This document shows, one piece after another, positions 25,663-34,733 of a stretch of 64,000 bases of DNA. Every line of letters starts with the position of its first letter. The first letter of the stretch is position 1. The position numbers were made by a program, and so were the translations under genes. The stretch covers positions 23,960-87,959 of the forward strand of contig JANMNO010000179.1 in assembly GCA_031374115.1 (NCBI GenBank), given 5' to 3'. The stretch comes from JAKFWF01 sp031374115. GTDB lineage: Bacteria > Pseudomonadota > Alphaproteobacteria > Rhizobiales > Hyphomicrobiaceae. The notes beneath the pieces were generated by a model. It was not told the origin of the DNA, ran no database searches, and saw only the letters and a program-made list of their open reading frames with translations.

Positions 25663-25956
25663 ATGCCGATAACAACAACGCGGTTGGTACAGCTGATAGT
25701 GGTCCTGGGCTTGACCTCTGCGGTAGCTGGCTGCTCCTCGGGAGCGGCGACCGGTGGGGATCCCGGCGCTCAAGCGTTGCCATCGGGGATGAGCTGCCAA
25801 TCGCTGCGGGGCGAACTGAACAGGATGGATAGCCAGGGCGCACAATCAAAAGTCGAGGCTGCGAGCCAGGGCAAGGGCTCGCCCGAAGCACGAGCCGTTG
25901 CCGGACGCTATAATCAATTGCTCAACTACTATCTGGGCGCGCGCTGCCACGTGTGA
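25663..25956 (+). CDS. Small lipoprotein
   Basis: A 97-residue protein beginning MPITTTRLVQLIVVLGL with lipobox AVAGC, so it is predicted to be lipidated. The mature part has two cysteines (MSCQSLR and GARCHV at the C-terminus) and a helical RGELNRMDSQGAQSK stretch ending in RYNQLLNYYLG. Not recognised. GGAGG lies nine bases upstream of the ATG. The open frame extends upstream to 25540, but that part overlaps the first lipoprotein and looks non-coding. A terminator follows. Confidence 0.65.
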   Translation: MPITTTRLVQLIVVLGLTSAVAGCSSGAATGGDPGAQALPSGMSCQSLRGELNRMDSQGAQSKVEAASQGKGSPEARAVAGRYNQLLNYYLGARCHV

Positions 25957-25984
25957 GCGTCGTCAGGTAGCTGACGATCGGAAT

Positions 25985-26018
25985 GGCTCGGCGGGCAATC
26001 GCTGAGCCTTTATTTTAT
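25985..26018 (+). terminator. Rho-independent terminator after the lipoprotein pair
   Basis: A nine-base stem (GGCTCGGCG at 25985-25993 and CGCTGAGCC at 26000-26008, one G-U pair) with a six-base loop is followed by TTTATTTTAT. This should end transcription from the lipoprotein genes and perhaps from the whole pdh operon. lpdA is then expected to have its own promoter in 26019-26151. Confidence 0.75.
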
Positions 26019-26151
26019 GATTAAGCTCAATCAACGCCACTGTCGCTGTTGACCTGGACCGCACGGGCGGCTTCACTCCAACAGCCTCGATCCAGCGGCC
26101 CCATTAGTTATCGCCCGTCCCTCCCGCAACCGGTCTCGCCACGGAATACCC

Positions 26152-27591
26152 ATGTCCAGCTACGATATCATCATCATTGGCGCCGGACCCGGCGGCTATG
26201 TCGCAGCCATTCGATCGGCTCAGCTAGGCTTCAAGACGGCCGTCGTCGAGCGCGAGCACCTGGGCGGCATATGCCTCAACTGGGGATGTATACCGACCAA
26301 GGCGCTGCTGCGGTCAGCCGAAATTTATCACTATGCAACGCACGCGAAAGATTATGGTCTGACACTCGATGGGAAGATGTCGATCGATACCGCGGCGATC
26401 GTTGCGCGTTCGCGCGGCATCTCGGCCCAGCTGAATGGCGGCGTCGGCTTCCTTCTGAAAAAGAACAAGGTCGACGTGATCTGGGGTGAAGCATCGATCA
26501 CACGGCCAGGCGAAGTGGTCGTTGCTGCGAGCAAGAAGGCACCGGCCCAACCTTCAGTGCCAGCCCCGAAGGGGACGCTGGGCGCTGGCACCTACCAGGC
26601 AAAACACATCATCGTCGCGACTGGTGCCCGCCCGCGCGCGCTTCCCGGCATCGAACCCGACGGCAAACTGATCTGGACCTACTTCGAGGCGATGGTTCCG
26701 CCAGCGCAACCGAAGTCGTTAATTGTGATGGGTTCGGGTGCAATCGGCATCGAGTTTGCTTCGTTTTACCGCACGATGGGCGCCGAGGTAACGGTGGTCG
26801 AGCTTTTGCCGCAAATCTTGCCCGTGGAGGACGCCGAGATTGCCGCTCACGCTCGTAAGCGGTTCGAGAAGCAGGGCATGAAAATCCTTACCGGGGCAAA
26901 GGTCACATCGATCTCCAAGGGTGCGGACAGTGTTACGGCGATAATCGATTCCGGCGAAGGTAAAACCCAGACGATAACCGCGGAACGGTTGATCTCAGCC
27001 GTCGGCGTGGTTGGCAATGTTGAAGGCATCGGGCTGGAAAAGCTCGGCGTGAAGATCGATCGCGGCTGCGTTGTGACGGATGGATTGGGGCGCACGAACG
27101 TCGCCGGTATCTATGCCATCGGCGACGTTTCGGGGGCGCCAATGTTGGCGCACAAGGCCGAACATGAAGGTGTTATCTGTGTCGAGACGATCAAAGGCAT
27201 GCACACGCATGCGATGGACAAGGCCAAGATACCCGGCTGCACGTATTGTCACCCCCAGATCGCGTCGGTCGGATTGACCGAGACCAAGGCCAAGGAGGGT
27301 GGTCGCGAAATCAAGGTCGGACGCTTCCAGTTTCGAGGCAATGGCAAGGCGATCGCGCTGGGTGAACCCGAGGGGATGGTCAAGACGATTTTCGATGCCA
27401 AGACCGGTCAATTGCTCGGTGCGCACATGGTCGGTGCCGAGGTCACGGAATTGGTTCAGGGGTTTGTGGTTGCCATGCAACTCGAGACCACCGAGGAAGA
27501 TCTCATGCACACGGTGTTCCCGCATCCAACGCTATCGGAAATGATGCATGAAAGCGTGCTCGATGCTTATGGCCGTGTGATCCATATGTGA
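26152..27591 (+). CDS. lpdA: Dihydrolipoyl dehydrogenase (E3)
   Basis: A 479-residue flavoprotein that reoxidises dihydrolipoamide in the pyruvate dehydrogenase complex. The FAD-binding GAGPGGY motif is near residue 10, the redox disulfide is Cys41-Cys46 (GGICLNWGCIPTK), and the NAD-binding GSGAIGIEFA motif follows. The C-terminal His458-Glu463 pair lies in FPHPTLSEMMHE. A short Pro/Ala-rich insertion lies near residues 125-145. Its stop overlaps a GTG start of the downstream MFS gene. Confidence 0.97.
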   Translation: MSSYDIIIIGAGPGGYVAAIRSAQLGFKTAVVEREHLGGICLNWGCIPTKALLRSAEIYHYATHAKDYGLTLDGKMSIDTAAIVARSRGISAQLNGGVGFLLKKNKVDVIWGEASITRPGEVVVAASKKAPAQPSVPAPKGTLGAGTYQAKHIIVATGARPRALPGIEPDGKLIWTYFEAMVPPAQPKSLIVMGSGAIGIEFASFYRTMGAEVTVVELLPQILPVEDAEIAAHARKRFEKQGMKILTGAKVTSISKGADSVTAIIDSGEGKTQTITAERLISAVGVVGNVEGIGLEKLGVKIDRGCVVTDGLGRTNVAGIYAIGDVSGAPMLAHKAEHEGVICVETIKGMHTHAMDKAKIPGCTYCHPQIASVGLTETKAKEGGREIKVGRFQFRGNGKAIALGEPEGMVKTIFDAKTGQLLGAHMVGAEVTELVQGFVVAMQLETTEEDLMHTVFPHPTLSEMMHESVLDAYGRVIHM

Positions 27592-28886
27592 GCGGATCAA
27601 GCAGTATTGCCGCGCTGCATTCCGGCGGCGGCGGTAACGTTGCACTGCAACTCGAACCGTTGGTAATCCGGCCGATGTCACGCCGCTTCCTGATCATATT
27701 CTGCGGCCTGCTTTTGACCTCGAATGCTTTTTCGACTGACATCTTGCTGCCCGCTTTGTTCTCGATGCAGCAAGCGTTCGCAGCACCTGTCGAGCAGGTG
27801 CAGATCGCGATGCCACTGTTCATTTTTGCGTCAGCCTTCGGGCAGATCGTTTACGGCCCGGCTTCGGATCGTTTCGGACGCAAGCCGGTACTATTGACCG
27901 GGCTTGCGATCTATACCGTCGCAGCACTGATCGCGCTTGCAGCCCAAAGCTTAGGCGTTTTGCTATTTGCACGCGCACTGCAGGGGTTTGGATCGGCTGC
28001 CGGCATCGTGCTCGGCCGCGCTATCCTTCGCGATACACACGCTGGCGCCGAGCTCGCGCAGGCGATGGCGATGGCCATGGCAGTGATCACACTTGGACCC
28101 GTTCTGTCGCCGCTCGCAGGTACCGGCCTTGTGGCGCTGGGCGGCTGGCAATCTGTGTTCGGTGCGATGGCGTTATTCGGAATCGGCCTCGCCGCAGTCA
28201 CGATCTGGAAGCTCGACGAAACGAACAAGGCCTTGCGCGCCGATGCGCTCGATCGCCGCGAGCTAAGGGTTGCGTTTAAGCGCGTGCTGTCTCATCCGCA
28301 GTCACGCTTTTTCCTGTTCGTGGCGGCTGCGCTGGGCTTTACGATCATCTCCTTTATCGCTCACGCGCCGCGTTTTTTCCGATCGACGTTTGGCATCGAG
28401 GGTATACGCTTTGCCGCTATGTTTGCTCTCCTCGGGATGGGCATCGTCGTCGGCCAGATATTCAACACGCAATCGATCCGGCGCTATGGCGTGTTGACGA
28501 CTACAAGGGTGGCCGCTGCGATCCTCGTCGTGGTTACGGCGTTGATGGCGGTGCTGACGGCGACCGGCGCGATTGGTGCAATCGGTTTCGGAGTACTAAT
28601 GCTCGTGTTCAACGGTGCGTTTTTGAGCATGATGGCGAATGCGGCCAGCCTGACGATCGATCCTCATGCCGAGATCGCGGGGCTCGCTTCATCGGTCTAT
28701 GGTTTTGTAACGCAGCTGGTTCCAGGCGCAATGGCCCTGGCGACACTGCCACTGATCCAAGGCGAACTCACAATTTGGGCTGGCCTTGCGACCGTAATCG
28801 CCGTCTGTGTGTTCACAGCTCTCGCTCGCTACCAACCGGTGACTGACCAGACGCTCGCCGTTCTGCACGTCAACCCGGAGCGTTAA
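27588..28886 (+). CDS. Bcr/CflA-type MFS drug exporter
   Basis: Up to 432 residues with 12 predicted membrane helices, of the Bcr/CflA drug-resistance subfamily of the major facilitator superfamily. The loop 2-3 motif A appears as GPASDRFGRKPVLL, and the subfamily feature GRAILRDTHAG follows helix 4. The GTG at 27588 overlaps the lpdA stop (GTGA), suggesting coupling. An ATG at 27675 starts right before helix 1 and would remove 29 low-complexity residues. The substrate is unknown. Its placement between lpdA and lipA is not typical. Confidence 0.85.
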   Translation: MSGSSSIAALHSGGGGNVALQLEPLVIRPMSRRFLIIFCGLLLTSNAFSTDILLPALFSMQQAFAAPVEQVQIAMPLFIFASAFGQIVYGPASDRFGRKPVLLTGLAIYTVAALIALAAQSLGVLLFARALQGFGSAAGIVLGRAILRDTHAGAELAQAMAMAMAVITLGPVLSPLAGTGLVALGGWQSVFGAMALFGIGLAAVTIWKLDETNKALRADALDRRELRVAFKRVLSHPQSRFFLFVAAALGFTIISFIAHAPRFFRSTFGIEGIRFAAMFALLGMGIVVGQIFNTQSIRRYGVLTTTRVAAAILVVVTALMAVLTATGAIGAIGFGVLMLVFNGAFLSMMANAASLTIDPHAEIAGLASSVYGFVTQLVPGAMALATLPLIQGELTIWAGLATVIAVCVFTALARYQPVTDQTLAVLHVNPER

Positions 28887-28965
28887 CTACGACTATCGCT
28901 CGACGCCAAGGCACCCATGGTTCAAGGTTTATGGTGCGGCGAATCAGCAGAACGGGAGTTTCGCA

Positions 28966-29223
28966 ATGAAGATGGACGCTCAAGCGCTTCTCATCACCAT
29001 TATTATCGGTCTTGTTGCAGGTTTCCTCGCAAGCGTCGTTGTCGGCGGTAGCGGTGGGCTAATCAAGTTCCTCGTCTCCGGCTTGATCGGCTCTTTCGTC
29101 GGGCCCCTAGTCTTGAATGCGTTGGGCGTCAACCTAGGTATTCGCAGCCCTTTAGTCTCGCAAATTGCTGTAAGTACAATTGGCGCGATCGTCGTCCTAA
29201 TTCTGGCTAATCTCATTCGTTAA
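28966..29223 (+). CDS. GlsB/YeaQ/YmgE-like small membrane protein
   Basis: An 85-residue protein with three hydrophobic helices, a glycine-rich turn (VVGGSGG) and the repeated GLIGSFVG/GAIVVLI pattern of transglycosylase-associated (YeaQ/GlsB) proteins. Such proteins are linked to general stress responses, but the molecular role is unclear. GGGAG precedes the ATG. A related small membrane gene follows after 33 bases, so they form a pair upstream of lipA. Confidence 0.75.
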   Translation: MKMDAQALLITIIIGLVAGFLASVVVGGSGGLIKFLVSGLIGSFVGPLVLNALGVNLGIRSPLVSQIAVSTIGAIVVLILANLIR

Positions 29224-29256
29224 ACCGGTCGCGCAACTGGGACAGGGAGGACTACA

Positions 29257-29544
29257 ATGCCGGATCTTCAACCTTATATGCCCTACATGCCCTATATCGT
29301 GACGGCCCTGACGGGCTTAGTCGCAGGCTGGCTGGCGGGGCTGCTACTCGGCGGAGGCGGGCTGTTTCGTAGTCTCGTTGTTGGCGTCTTAGGCGCTTTC
29401 ATCGGCAACTTCATCGTGCAACAGCAGCTGCTGCGCCTGCCTTACGATTTCAATACGCTCATTCCGACGTACGGCAATCAGATCGCGGTGGCGACGGTTG
29501 GTGCTGTCATCGTGGTCATTGTGGCGCGGATAATCGGACGATAG
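29257..29544 (+). CDS. YeaQ-like small membrane protein
   Basis: A 95-residue protein starting with a tyrosine/proline repeat (YMPYMPYIV), then three hydrophobic helices with the GLLLGGGGLFRS turn and a VATVGAVIVVIVARIIG end. The overall pattern matches the gene just upstream and the YeaQ/GlsB class. GGAGG lies six bases before the ATG. Probably paralogous to and co-transcribed with its neighbour. Confidence 0.7.
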   Translation: MPDLQPYMPYMPYIVTALTGLVAGWLAGLLLGGGGLFRSLVVGVLGAFIGNFIVQQQLLRLPYDFNTLIPTYGNQIAVATVGAVIVVIVARIIGR

Positions 29545-29615
29545 CGTGTTGACCCAACTGGAGTGGTTGGCCACGTATAGAGAGCGGGGAACATCAGGCC
29601 CCCGCTGGAGCGCAT

Positions 29616-30575
29616 ATGGTCACCATCCTCGATAATCGACAACTGCCTGCCGGCACGGCCCGGCATCCGGAGAAGGCAAAGCGGCCCGACAGCCCAATCC
29701 AGCGCAAGCCCGATTGGATCCGGGTCAAGGCTCCGACGTCGGCTGGCTATGCCGAGACGAAAAGAATAGTGCGCGAGCATGGTCTCGCCACCGTTTGCGA
29801 AGAGGCAGGCTGCCCCAACATTGGCGAGTGCTGGACGAAGAAGCACGCGACCATGATGATCCTGGGCGATACATGCACGCGTGCATGCGCGTTCTGCAAC
29901 GTCAAGACGGGAATGCCGGGGCCGGTGGATTCCCTCGAGCCGATCAACGTCGCCGAAGCCGTTGCGAAGCTTGGGCTGGAGCACGTTGTCATAACGTCGG
30001 TTGATCGCGACGATCTCGCCGATGGCGGGGCGCAACATTTCGCTCATGTGATCAAGGCGATCCGCGCGCGCACGCCCGCAACGACGATCGAGATCCTGAC
30101 GCCGGATTTCCTGCGCAAGCCCGGCGCGTTGGAGATCGTGGTCGACGCCAAGCCGGACGTTTTCAATCACAACTTGGAAACGGTGCCGGGGCTATACCTC
30201 AAGATCAGGCCGGGTGCTCGTTACTTCCATTCGCTGCGGCTGCTGCAGCGTGTGAAGGAACTCGATCCCACGATGTTCACCAAGTCGGGCATCATGGTGG
30301 GCCTCGGCGAGGAGCGGGAGCAAGTCTTGCAGTTGATGGACGATCTGCGCTCCGCCGATGTCGATTTTCTGACCATGGGTCAGTACCTGCAACCAACGCG
30401 TAAGCACGCCGAGGTCAAAAGCTTCGTCACGCCCGATGAGTTCAAATCGTACGAGCGGATGGCGTTGGCGAAAGGCTTCCTGCTCGTCGCGGCGTCGCCA
30501 CTGACGCGATCGAGCTATCACGCTGGCGACGACTTCGCGAAGTTGCGCGCGGCGCGACTGTCGGCGCATCGGTGA
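29616..30575 (+). CDS. lipA: Lipoyl synthase
   Basis: A 319-residue radical SAM enzyme inserting two sulfurs into octanoyl groups to form lipoyl cofactors. The auxiliary cluster cysteines are Cys61, Cys66 and Cys72 (CEEAGCPNIGEC). The radical SAM cluster is Cys87, Cys91 and Cys94 (CTRACAFC). The C-terminal SSYHAGD holds the conserved serine cluster ligand. It supplies the cofactor for the PdhB and PdhC lipoyl domains encoded upstream, which explains the location. Confidence 0.98.
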   Translation: MVTILDNRQLPAGTARHPEKAKRPDSPIQRKPDWIRVKAPTSAGYAETKRIVREHGLATVCEEAGCPNIGECWTKKHATMMILGDTCTRACAFCNVKTGMPGPVDSLEPINVAEAVAKLGLEHVVITSVDRDDLADGGAQHFAHVIKAIRARTPATTIEILTPDFLRKPGALEIVVDAKPDVFNHNLETVPGLYLKIRPGARYFHSLRLLQRVKELDPTMFTKSGIMVGLGEEREQVLQLMDDLRSADVDFLTMGQYLQPTRKHAEVKSFVTPDEFKSYERMALAKGFLLVAASPLTRSSYHAGDDFAKLRAARLSAHR

Positions 30576-30729
30576 GCCACACGATTGCGGCGGATACCGG
30601 TAATTGACTGTTTGCGCGTTGTCCAGTCGCGGGCTTGGCCCCGGCCATTTCCCCCGTGATCATTCGTCACGATGCGAATGCACAATCCTTCATCGATAGT
30701 ATTGGAATAACTGATAAAAGTTGATTCGG

Positions 30730-31191
30730 ATGCCGACCTTTACGACCCGCCGCCGCGTGCCATTCACCCCTCGTCAGATGTATGATCTGGTGGCGGATGT
30801 TGAGAAGTATCCAGAGTTCCTGCCCCTGACCGAAGGCGTTCGTATTCGAACGCGCGAGCAAACCGGCAACCCGAAGGTCTTCACCGCTGATATGACTGTC
30901 GGCTACAAGGCGATCCGCGAAACGTTTCTGACCAGGGTATCGCTCTATCCGGACGTGCCGAAAGTCGAAGCCCGGTATATCGATGGGCCGTTTCGCCACC
31001 TCGAAAATCGCTGGCAGTTTCACCCGTCGGCCGACGGCTGCGAGATCGAATTCTTTATCGATTACGAGTTCAAGTCGCACATGCTGGCTTTGGTTGTCGG
31101 CGCATTGTTCGACAAGGCGTTCCGCAAGTTTGCCGAAGCTTTCGAGCAACGCGCTCGCGCCGTCTATGGCATTCCCGCCACCGTGAGCTAG
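30730..31191 (+). CDS. COQ10/RatA-like START-domain protein
   Basis: A 153-residue protein of the polyketide cyclase/COQ10 (RatA-like) family. It opens with the signature PFTPRQMYDLVADVEKYPEF and ends with the helix typical of START folds. In mitochondria and alphaproteobacteria COQ10 binds ubiquinone and aids its use in respiration. E. coli RatA was reported as a ribosome association toxin, a different interpretation. A TTG at 30721 is an alternative start. The stop overlaps the convergent cinA gene by four bases. Confidence 0.9.
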   Translation: MPTFTTRRRVPFTPRQMYDLVADVEKYPEFLPLTEGVRIRTREQTGNPKVFTADMTVGYKAIRETFLTRVSLYPDVPKVEARYIDGPFRHLENRWQFHPSADGCEIEFFIDYEFKSHMLALVVGALFDKAFRKFAEAFEQRARAVYGIPATVS

Positions 31192-31682
31192 AGCTCAGCT
31201 AGACTTCGCACCATCGCTAGCGCCTGTCGCACACTTGCAATCCGAATTGCGCTTCGGGACATATCGCCAAGTCGCGCCTCGTGGTGGATCGCGCCGTGCC
31301 CGCGCCGAATGGCCCCGAAGTGAACGAGCCCGACCGGCTTTTCGACCGACCCACCGCCTGGGCCTGCGACGCCGGTAACAGCCACTGTGATGTCCGCCAT
31401 CGCGTGTGATAACGCGCCGGTTGCCATGGCGCGGGCCACCTGTTCGCTAACCGCGCCGTGCGAGGCGATGAGTTGAGAACCGACGCCGAGCATATGAGCC
31501 TTGGCCTCGTTCGAATAGGTGACGAAACCGCGATCGACCACATCAGAGGAACCGGGTATTTCCGTCAACAACCCGGCGATCAGTCCACCCGTGCAGCTTT
31601 CCGCAGTTGCGACCTTGAGACCTTTGGCCCGCAACATCGCCAGCAACGCGGTCGCTTCCGCCAGCAGGTCTTCGGGAAACAT
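31188..31682 (-). CDS. CinA-type nicotinamide-nucleotide amidohydrolase
   Basis: A 164-residue stand-alone CinA C-terminal (PncC/YgaD) domain that deamidates nicotinamide mononucleotide for NAD recycling. The active-site ESCTGGLIAG and GVAGPGGGS motifs are present, with the YSNEAKAHML segment between. The N-terminal COG1058 domain is absent, as in many proteobacteria. Convergent with the COQ10-like gene, and separated from the upstream marR by a terminator. Confidence 0.93.
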   Translation of the reverse strand: MFPEDLLAEATALLAMLRAKGLKVATAESCTGGLIAGLLTEIPGSSDVVDRGFVTYSNEAKAHMLGVGSQLIASHGAVSEQVARAMATGALSHAMADITVAVTGVAGPGGGSVEKPVGLVHFGAIRRGHGAIHHEARLGDMSRSAIRIASVRQALAMVRSLAEL

Positions 31683-31704
31683 GACCTAGGCCTCCACCGC
31701 ACGC

Positions 31705-31730
31705 AAAAAGGGCACGCGCCATGCGTGCCC
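31705..31730 (-). terminator. Rho-independent terminator after the marR gene
   Basis: An eight-base perfect stem (GGGCACGC at 31710-31717 and its complement at 31723-31730) has a five-base loop. On the minus strand it is followed by five T residues (31705-31709). It lies between the marR stop and the cinA start, so cinA probably has its own promoter. Confidence 0.75.
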
Positions 31731-31766
31731 TGCGACCTAATCAGACTTTGCCGTTGGCAGCAATTA

Positions 31767-32246
31767 TCAGGCGACGACCAGCTTCTCGGCGTTAACCAGA
31801 AGTCCATCGAGCGTGGCCCGGCTATCGGTGCCCATCACCGCGTGCGCCCGGCGTTGCGCTTCGACCCAGACCGGATAGGCATCCTTGATCACAGCTTGGC
31901 CGGAAGGCGTGAGATGCAGCCCGCGACCGCGGCGGCCGGCTGGTGGATCCATGATGATGAGGTTTAGTGCCAGCAAGCGCTTGAGATTGCGCGACAGCGT
32001 CGATTTCTCGATGTCGAGGGTGAAGCCGATCTCGACGGCGGTGATGCCGTCCTGTTGCGCCAGCTGCGTCAGCAGCGTGAATTGGCTCGCCGTGATCTTT
32101 AACGGCCGCAAGGCGTCGTCGTAAACGCGGGTGATGATGCGCGACAACTGGCGCACGCGTGTGGCGAGGCAAGTGGTGCGGGTTGCTTCCGCGATCTCGC
32201 TAATGTTGACTGGTCCGCTGGACAGCGTGGGCGTCATGACGTTCAT
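31767..32246 (-). CDS. MarR-family transcriptional regulator
   Basis: A 159-residue winged-helix protein of the MarR type. The HTH lies at about residues 55-85 (ITAVEIGFTLDIEKSTLSRN). The wing follows as DPPAGRRGRGLHLTPSG, a slightly unusual Gly/Arg-rich variant of the usual D-x-R turn. It normally acts as a dimer repressing nearby or distant genes in response to small ligands. The target is not evident. It lies downstream of ispDF on the same strand and ends at a terminator. Confidence 0.88.
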   Translation of the reverse strand: MNVMTPTLSSGPVNISEIAEATRTTCLATRVRQLSRIITRVYDDALRPLKITASQFTLLTQLAQQDGITAVEIGFTLDIEKSTLSRNLKRLLALNLIIMDPPAGRRGRGLHLTPSGQAVIKDAYPVWVEAQRRAHAVMGTDSRATLDGLLVNAEKLVVA

Positions 32247-32326
32247 GTGGCTTGGCTCCGAGGGAGGCGTCTACAACCGGTTTACATCCGATGCCGTGAT
32301 TCTGGAGCCGAGGCAAGCTTTGAGTA

Positions 32327-33532
32327 TCAGCCTCTGTTTTCACGGCCGAAAACCAACGTAGCCGTGGCCATCGCGGCGATCCCTTCGCGCCTGCCGGTGA
32401 AGCCCAAGCCCTCGGTCGTGGTCGCTTTCACCCCCACCCGAACGATCTCGATGCCGATAATGTCCGCGATTGCCGTGCGCATCACATCGCGATGCGGGCC
32501 GATCTTTGGTGCCTCGCAAAGCAACGTGACATCGACATTGGTGATCTGGGCGCCGTTTTCGGCAACGCGGCGCACTGCATCGCGCAAGAACACGTGTGAG
32601 GCCGCGCCCTTCCATTGCGGATCGCTCGGCGGGAAATGCTGGCCGATGTCGCCGTCGCCGAGTGCGCCAAGGATTGCGTCGGTGAGCGCGTGCAGGGCAA
32701 CGTCGGCGTCCGAATGGCCTTCTAGCTGGTGTGTGTGGGGAACGCGAACGCCGCACAACCACACCGCATCGCCGGGTGCAAAACGGTGCACGTCGAAGCC
32801 GGTGCCGGTGCGTACATCGTACCATGGGGCGGGGATGTTTTCGCGCGCCAGCATTTGTTCAGCTGCCGCAAAATCGGCGCGCGTCGTGAGCTTCGTGTTG
32901 CGCGGCGATCCCTTGACAAGGGCAACCTTGATGCCGGCCCACTCGGCAATCGCGGCGTCGTCGGTAAAATCGTCGCGGCCCGACGCTGACGCTCTTTCAT
33001 GAGCGTCGAGGATGGCTGCAAAATGAAAGCCCTGCGGCGTTTGCGCGGCCCAAAGGCCAGTACGATCAACCGTCTCCAGAACCGTATCGGCAGCATTTGC
33101 TCGCTTGAGAGTGTCGGTGACGCGAACGGCTGATATTGCTGCCGGCGCAATTACAAGCGCATCGAGTACACGGCCGATGTCGTCGCGGCTCACGAATGGG
33201 CGAGCTGCATCGTGGATCAAGACCCGCGTCGGCTCGGCGGAGCGAAGCGCTTCGAGGCCGGCGAGGACCGATTCTTGCCGGGTCGCCCCACCGGTGACGG
33301 GGGGCCGGCAGCGATGGCGCAGTGCGCCCAGCGCCTGCTCATAGAGCATCCGATCATCGGCATGGATGACAACCTGGATCGTGTGCACGCGCAGATCCGA
33401 TGCAAACGCCGCGACGGTCCGCGCAAGCACTGACGCTGTACCGAGCTGTGCATACTGCTTAGGCGGCGCCCCCGCACTATCGGTTGCGCGCGTCCCGCGT
33501 CCGGCCGCAACGATCAGTACAGCTGTCGGCAC
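32327..33532 (-). CDS. ispDF: Bifunctional 2-C-methyl-D-erythritol 4-phosphate cytidylyltransferase / 2,4-cyclodiphosphate synthase
   Basis: A 401-residue fusion catalysing two steps of the MEP isoprenoid pathway. IspD (about 1-230) has the AAGRGTR nucleotide loop and VLIHDAARPFVS. IspF (about 243-401) has the metal-binding DVHRF, the EGHSDADV histidine and CEAPKIGPH, ending with the KATTTEGLGFTGR signature. The fusion is typical of alphaproteobacteria. The intervening IspE is not in the window. It is divergent from dusB. Confidence 0.97.
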   Translation of the reverse strand: MPTAVLIVAAGRGTRATDSAGAPPKQYAQLGTASVLARTVAAFASDLRVHTIQVVIHADDRMLYEQALGALRHRCRPPVTGGATRQESVLAGLEALRSAEPTRVLIHDAARPFVSRDDIGRVLDALVIAPAAISAVRVTDTLKRANAADTVLETVDRTGLWAAQTPQGFHFAAILDAHERASASGRDDFTDDAAIAEWAGIKVALVKGSPRNTKLTTRADFAAAEQMLARENIPAPWYDVRTGTGFDVHRFAPGDAVWLCGVRVPHTHQLEGHSDADVALHALTDAILGALGDGDIGQHFPPSDPQWKGAASHVFLRDAVRRVAENGAQITNVDVTLLCEAPKIGPHRDVMRTAIADIIGIEIVRVGVKATTTEGLGFTGRREGIAAMATATLVFGRENRG

Positions 33533-33686
33533 GACGACCCGCCTTCCCGTTTGTTCTCGTACAATTCACATACCGAGCTCAGGATTGATCCACAACAGCG
33601 ATCAACGGCTCGTTTCGCACTTGCGAGACGGCATTTTCACGCCTAATCTGCATAATGCTTCATCAGCACCGGATTCCGCTTAATAT

Positions 33687-34733
33687 ATGAGCACTCGCGA
33701 TGACAGTCACAGCGGCGGGGGTGCGCTCGATGCCAAGTCGCGTGGACTTCGGCTCGGTCATCTAGCATTGCCCGGTCGCGTGTTCGTCGCACCAATGTCG
33801 GGGGTGTCGGACCGGCCGTTCCGGGACGCATGCCACCGGCTAGGCGCCAGTCTCGTCGTCTCGGAAATGGTCGCAAGTGAGGAGCTCGTTCGGGAAAAGC
33901 CACAGGTGCTGCGCCGCGCAACATCGGGCGAGGCGCGTCCGTTTGTGATGCAACTTGCCGGTCGAGAAGCACACTGGATGGCGGAAGGGGCGCGCATTGC
34001 CGAAGCGCTAGGTGCCGACATCATCGATATCAACATGGGTTGTCCGGCCCGCGAGGTAACCGGCAAATTGTCGGGAAGCGCGTTGATGCGCGATCTCGAT
34101 CACGCGCAGAGTTTGATCGAGGCCGTCGCCGGAGCAGTCTCGGTGCCGGTCACATTGAAAATGCGCATGGGTTGGGATCATGCGACCTTGAACGCACCCG
34201 AGCTTGCCCGTCGTGCCGAAGCAGCCGGTGTGCAACTTATTACGGTGCATGGGCGAACGCGATGCCAGTTCTACAAGGGCCGGGCGGACTGGGCGTTCGT
34301 GCGTGAAGTGAAGCACGCAGTGCGCCTGCCGGTGATCGTCAATGGCGATATCGCAGCGTCGAATGACGCTGTCAAAGCGTTGACGGAATCTGGCGCCGAC
34401 GGCGTCATGATCGGCCGCGGCGCCTACGGGCGGCCATGGATTGCGAGCCAGATCGAACGGACGCTGACGAGCGGCTCCGACCCAGGCTCTCCCAGTCTCG
34501 CGGAGCAGGCGCAGATCGCAGTTCGGCACGTCGAAGCGATGCTCCAACTTTACGGCACGCATCTGGGCCTTCGCAACGCCCGCAAGCACATCGGCTGGTA
34601 TCTGGAAGCTAGTGGCCGGCCATCCGCTGTAACGAAAATATGGCGAGCCCGTCTTTGCCAGGACGAAGACGCTGGGCGTGTGCTGGCGGGGCTTTTACTG
34701 TTCTACAACGAACCCGAGGCAATCGCCGCATGA
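33687..34733 (+). CDS. dusB: tRNA-dihydrouridine synthase B (NifR3)
   Basis: A 348-residue FMN enzyme reducing uridines in the tRNA D-loop. Conserved elements are APMSGVSDRPFR, the catalytic cysteine motif DINMGCPAREV, the VHGRTRCQFYKG loop and VNGDIAA/GVMIGRGAYGRPW for FMN phosphate binding. It is the historical nifR3 gene that heads the ntrBC operon in alphaproteobacteria. Its stop overlaps the ntrB start (ATGA), so the operon is translationally coupled. Confidence 0.96.
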   Translation: MSTRDDSHSGGGALDAKSRGLRLGHLALPGRVFVAPMSGVSDRPFRDACHRLGASLVVSEMVASEELVREKPQVLRRATSGEARPFVMQLAGREAHWMAEGARIAEALGADIIDINMGCPAREVTGKLSGSALMRDLDHAQSLIEAVAGAVSVPVTLKMRMGWDHATLNAPELARRAEAAGVQLITVHGRTRCQFYKGRADWAFVREVKHAVRLPVIVNGDIAASNDAVKALTESGADGVMIGRGAYGRPWIASQIERTLTSGSDPGSPSLAEQAQIAVRHVEAMLQLYGTHLGLRNARKHIGWYLEASGRPSAVTKIWRARLCQDEDAGRVLAGLLLFYNEPEAIAA

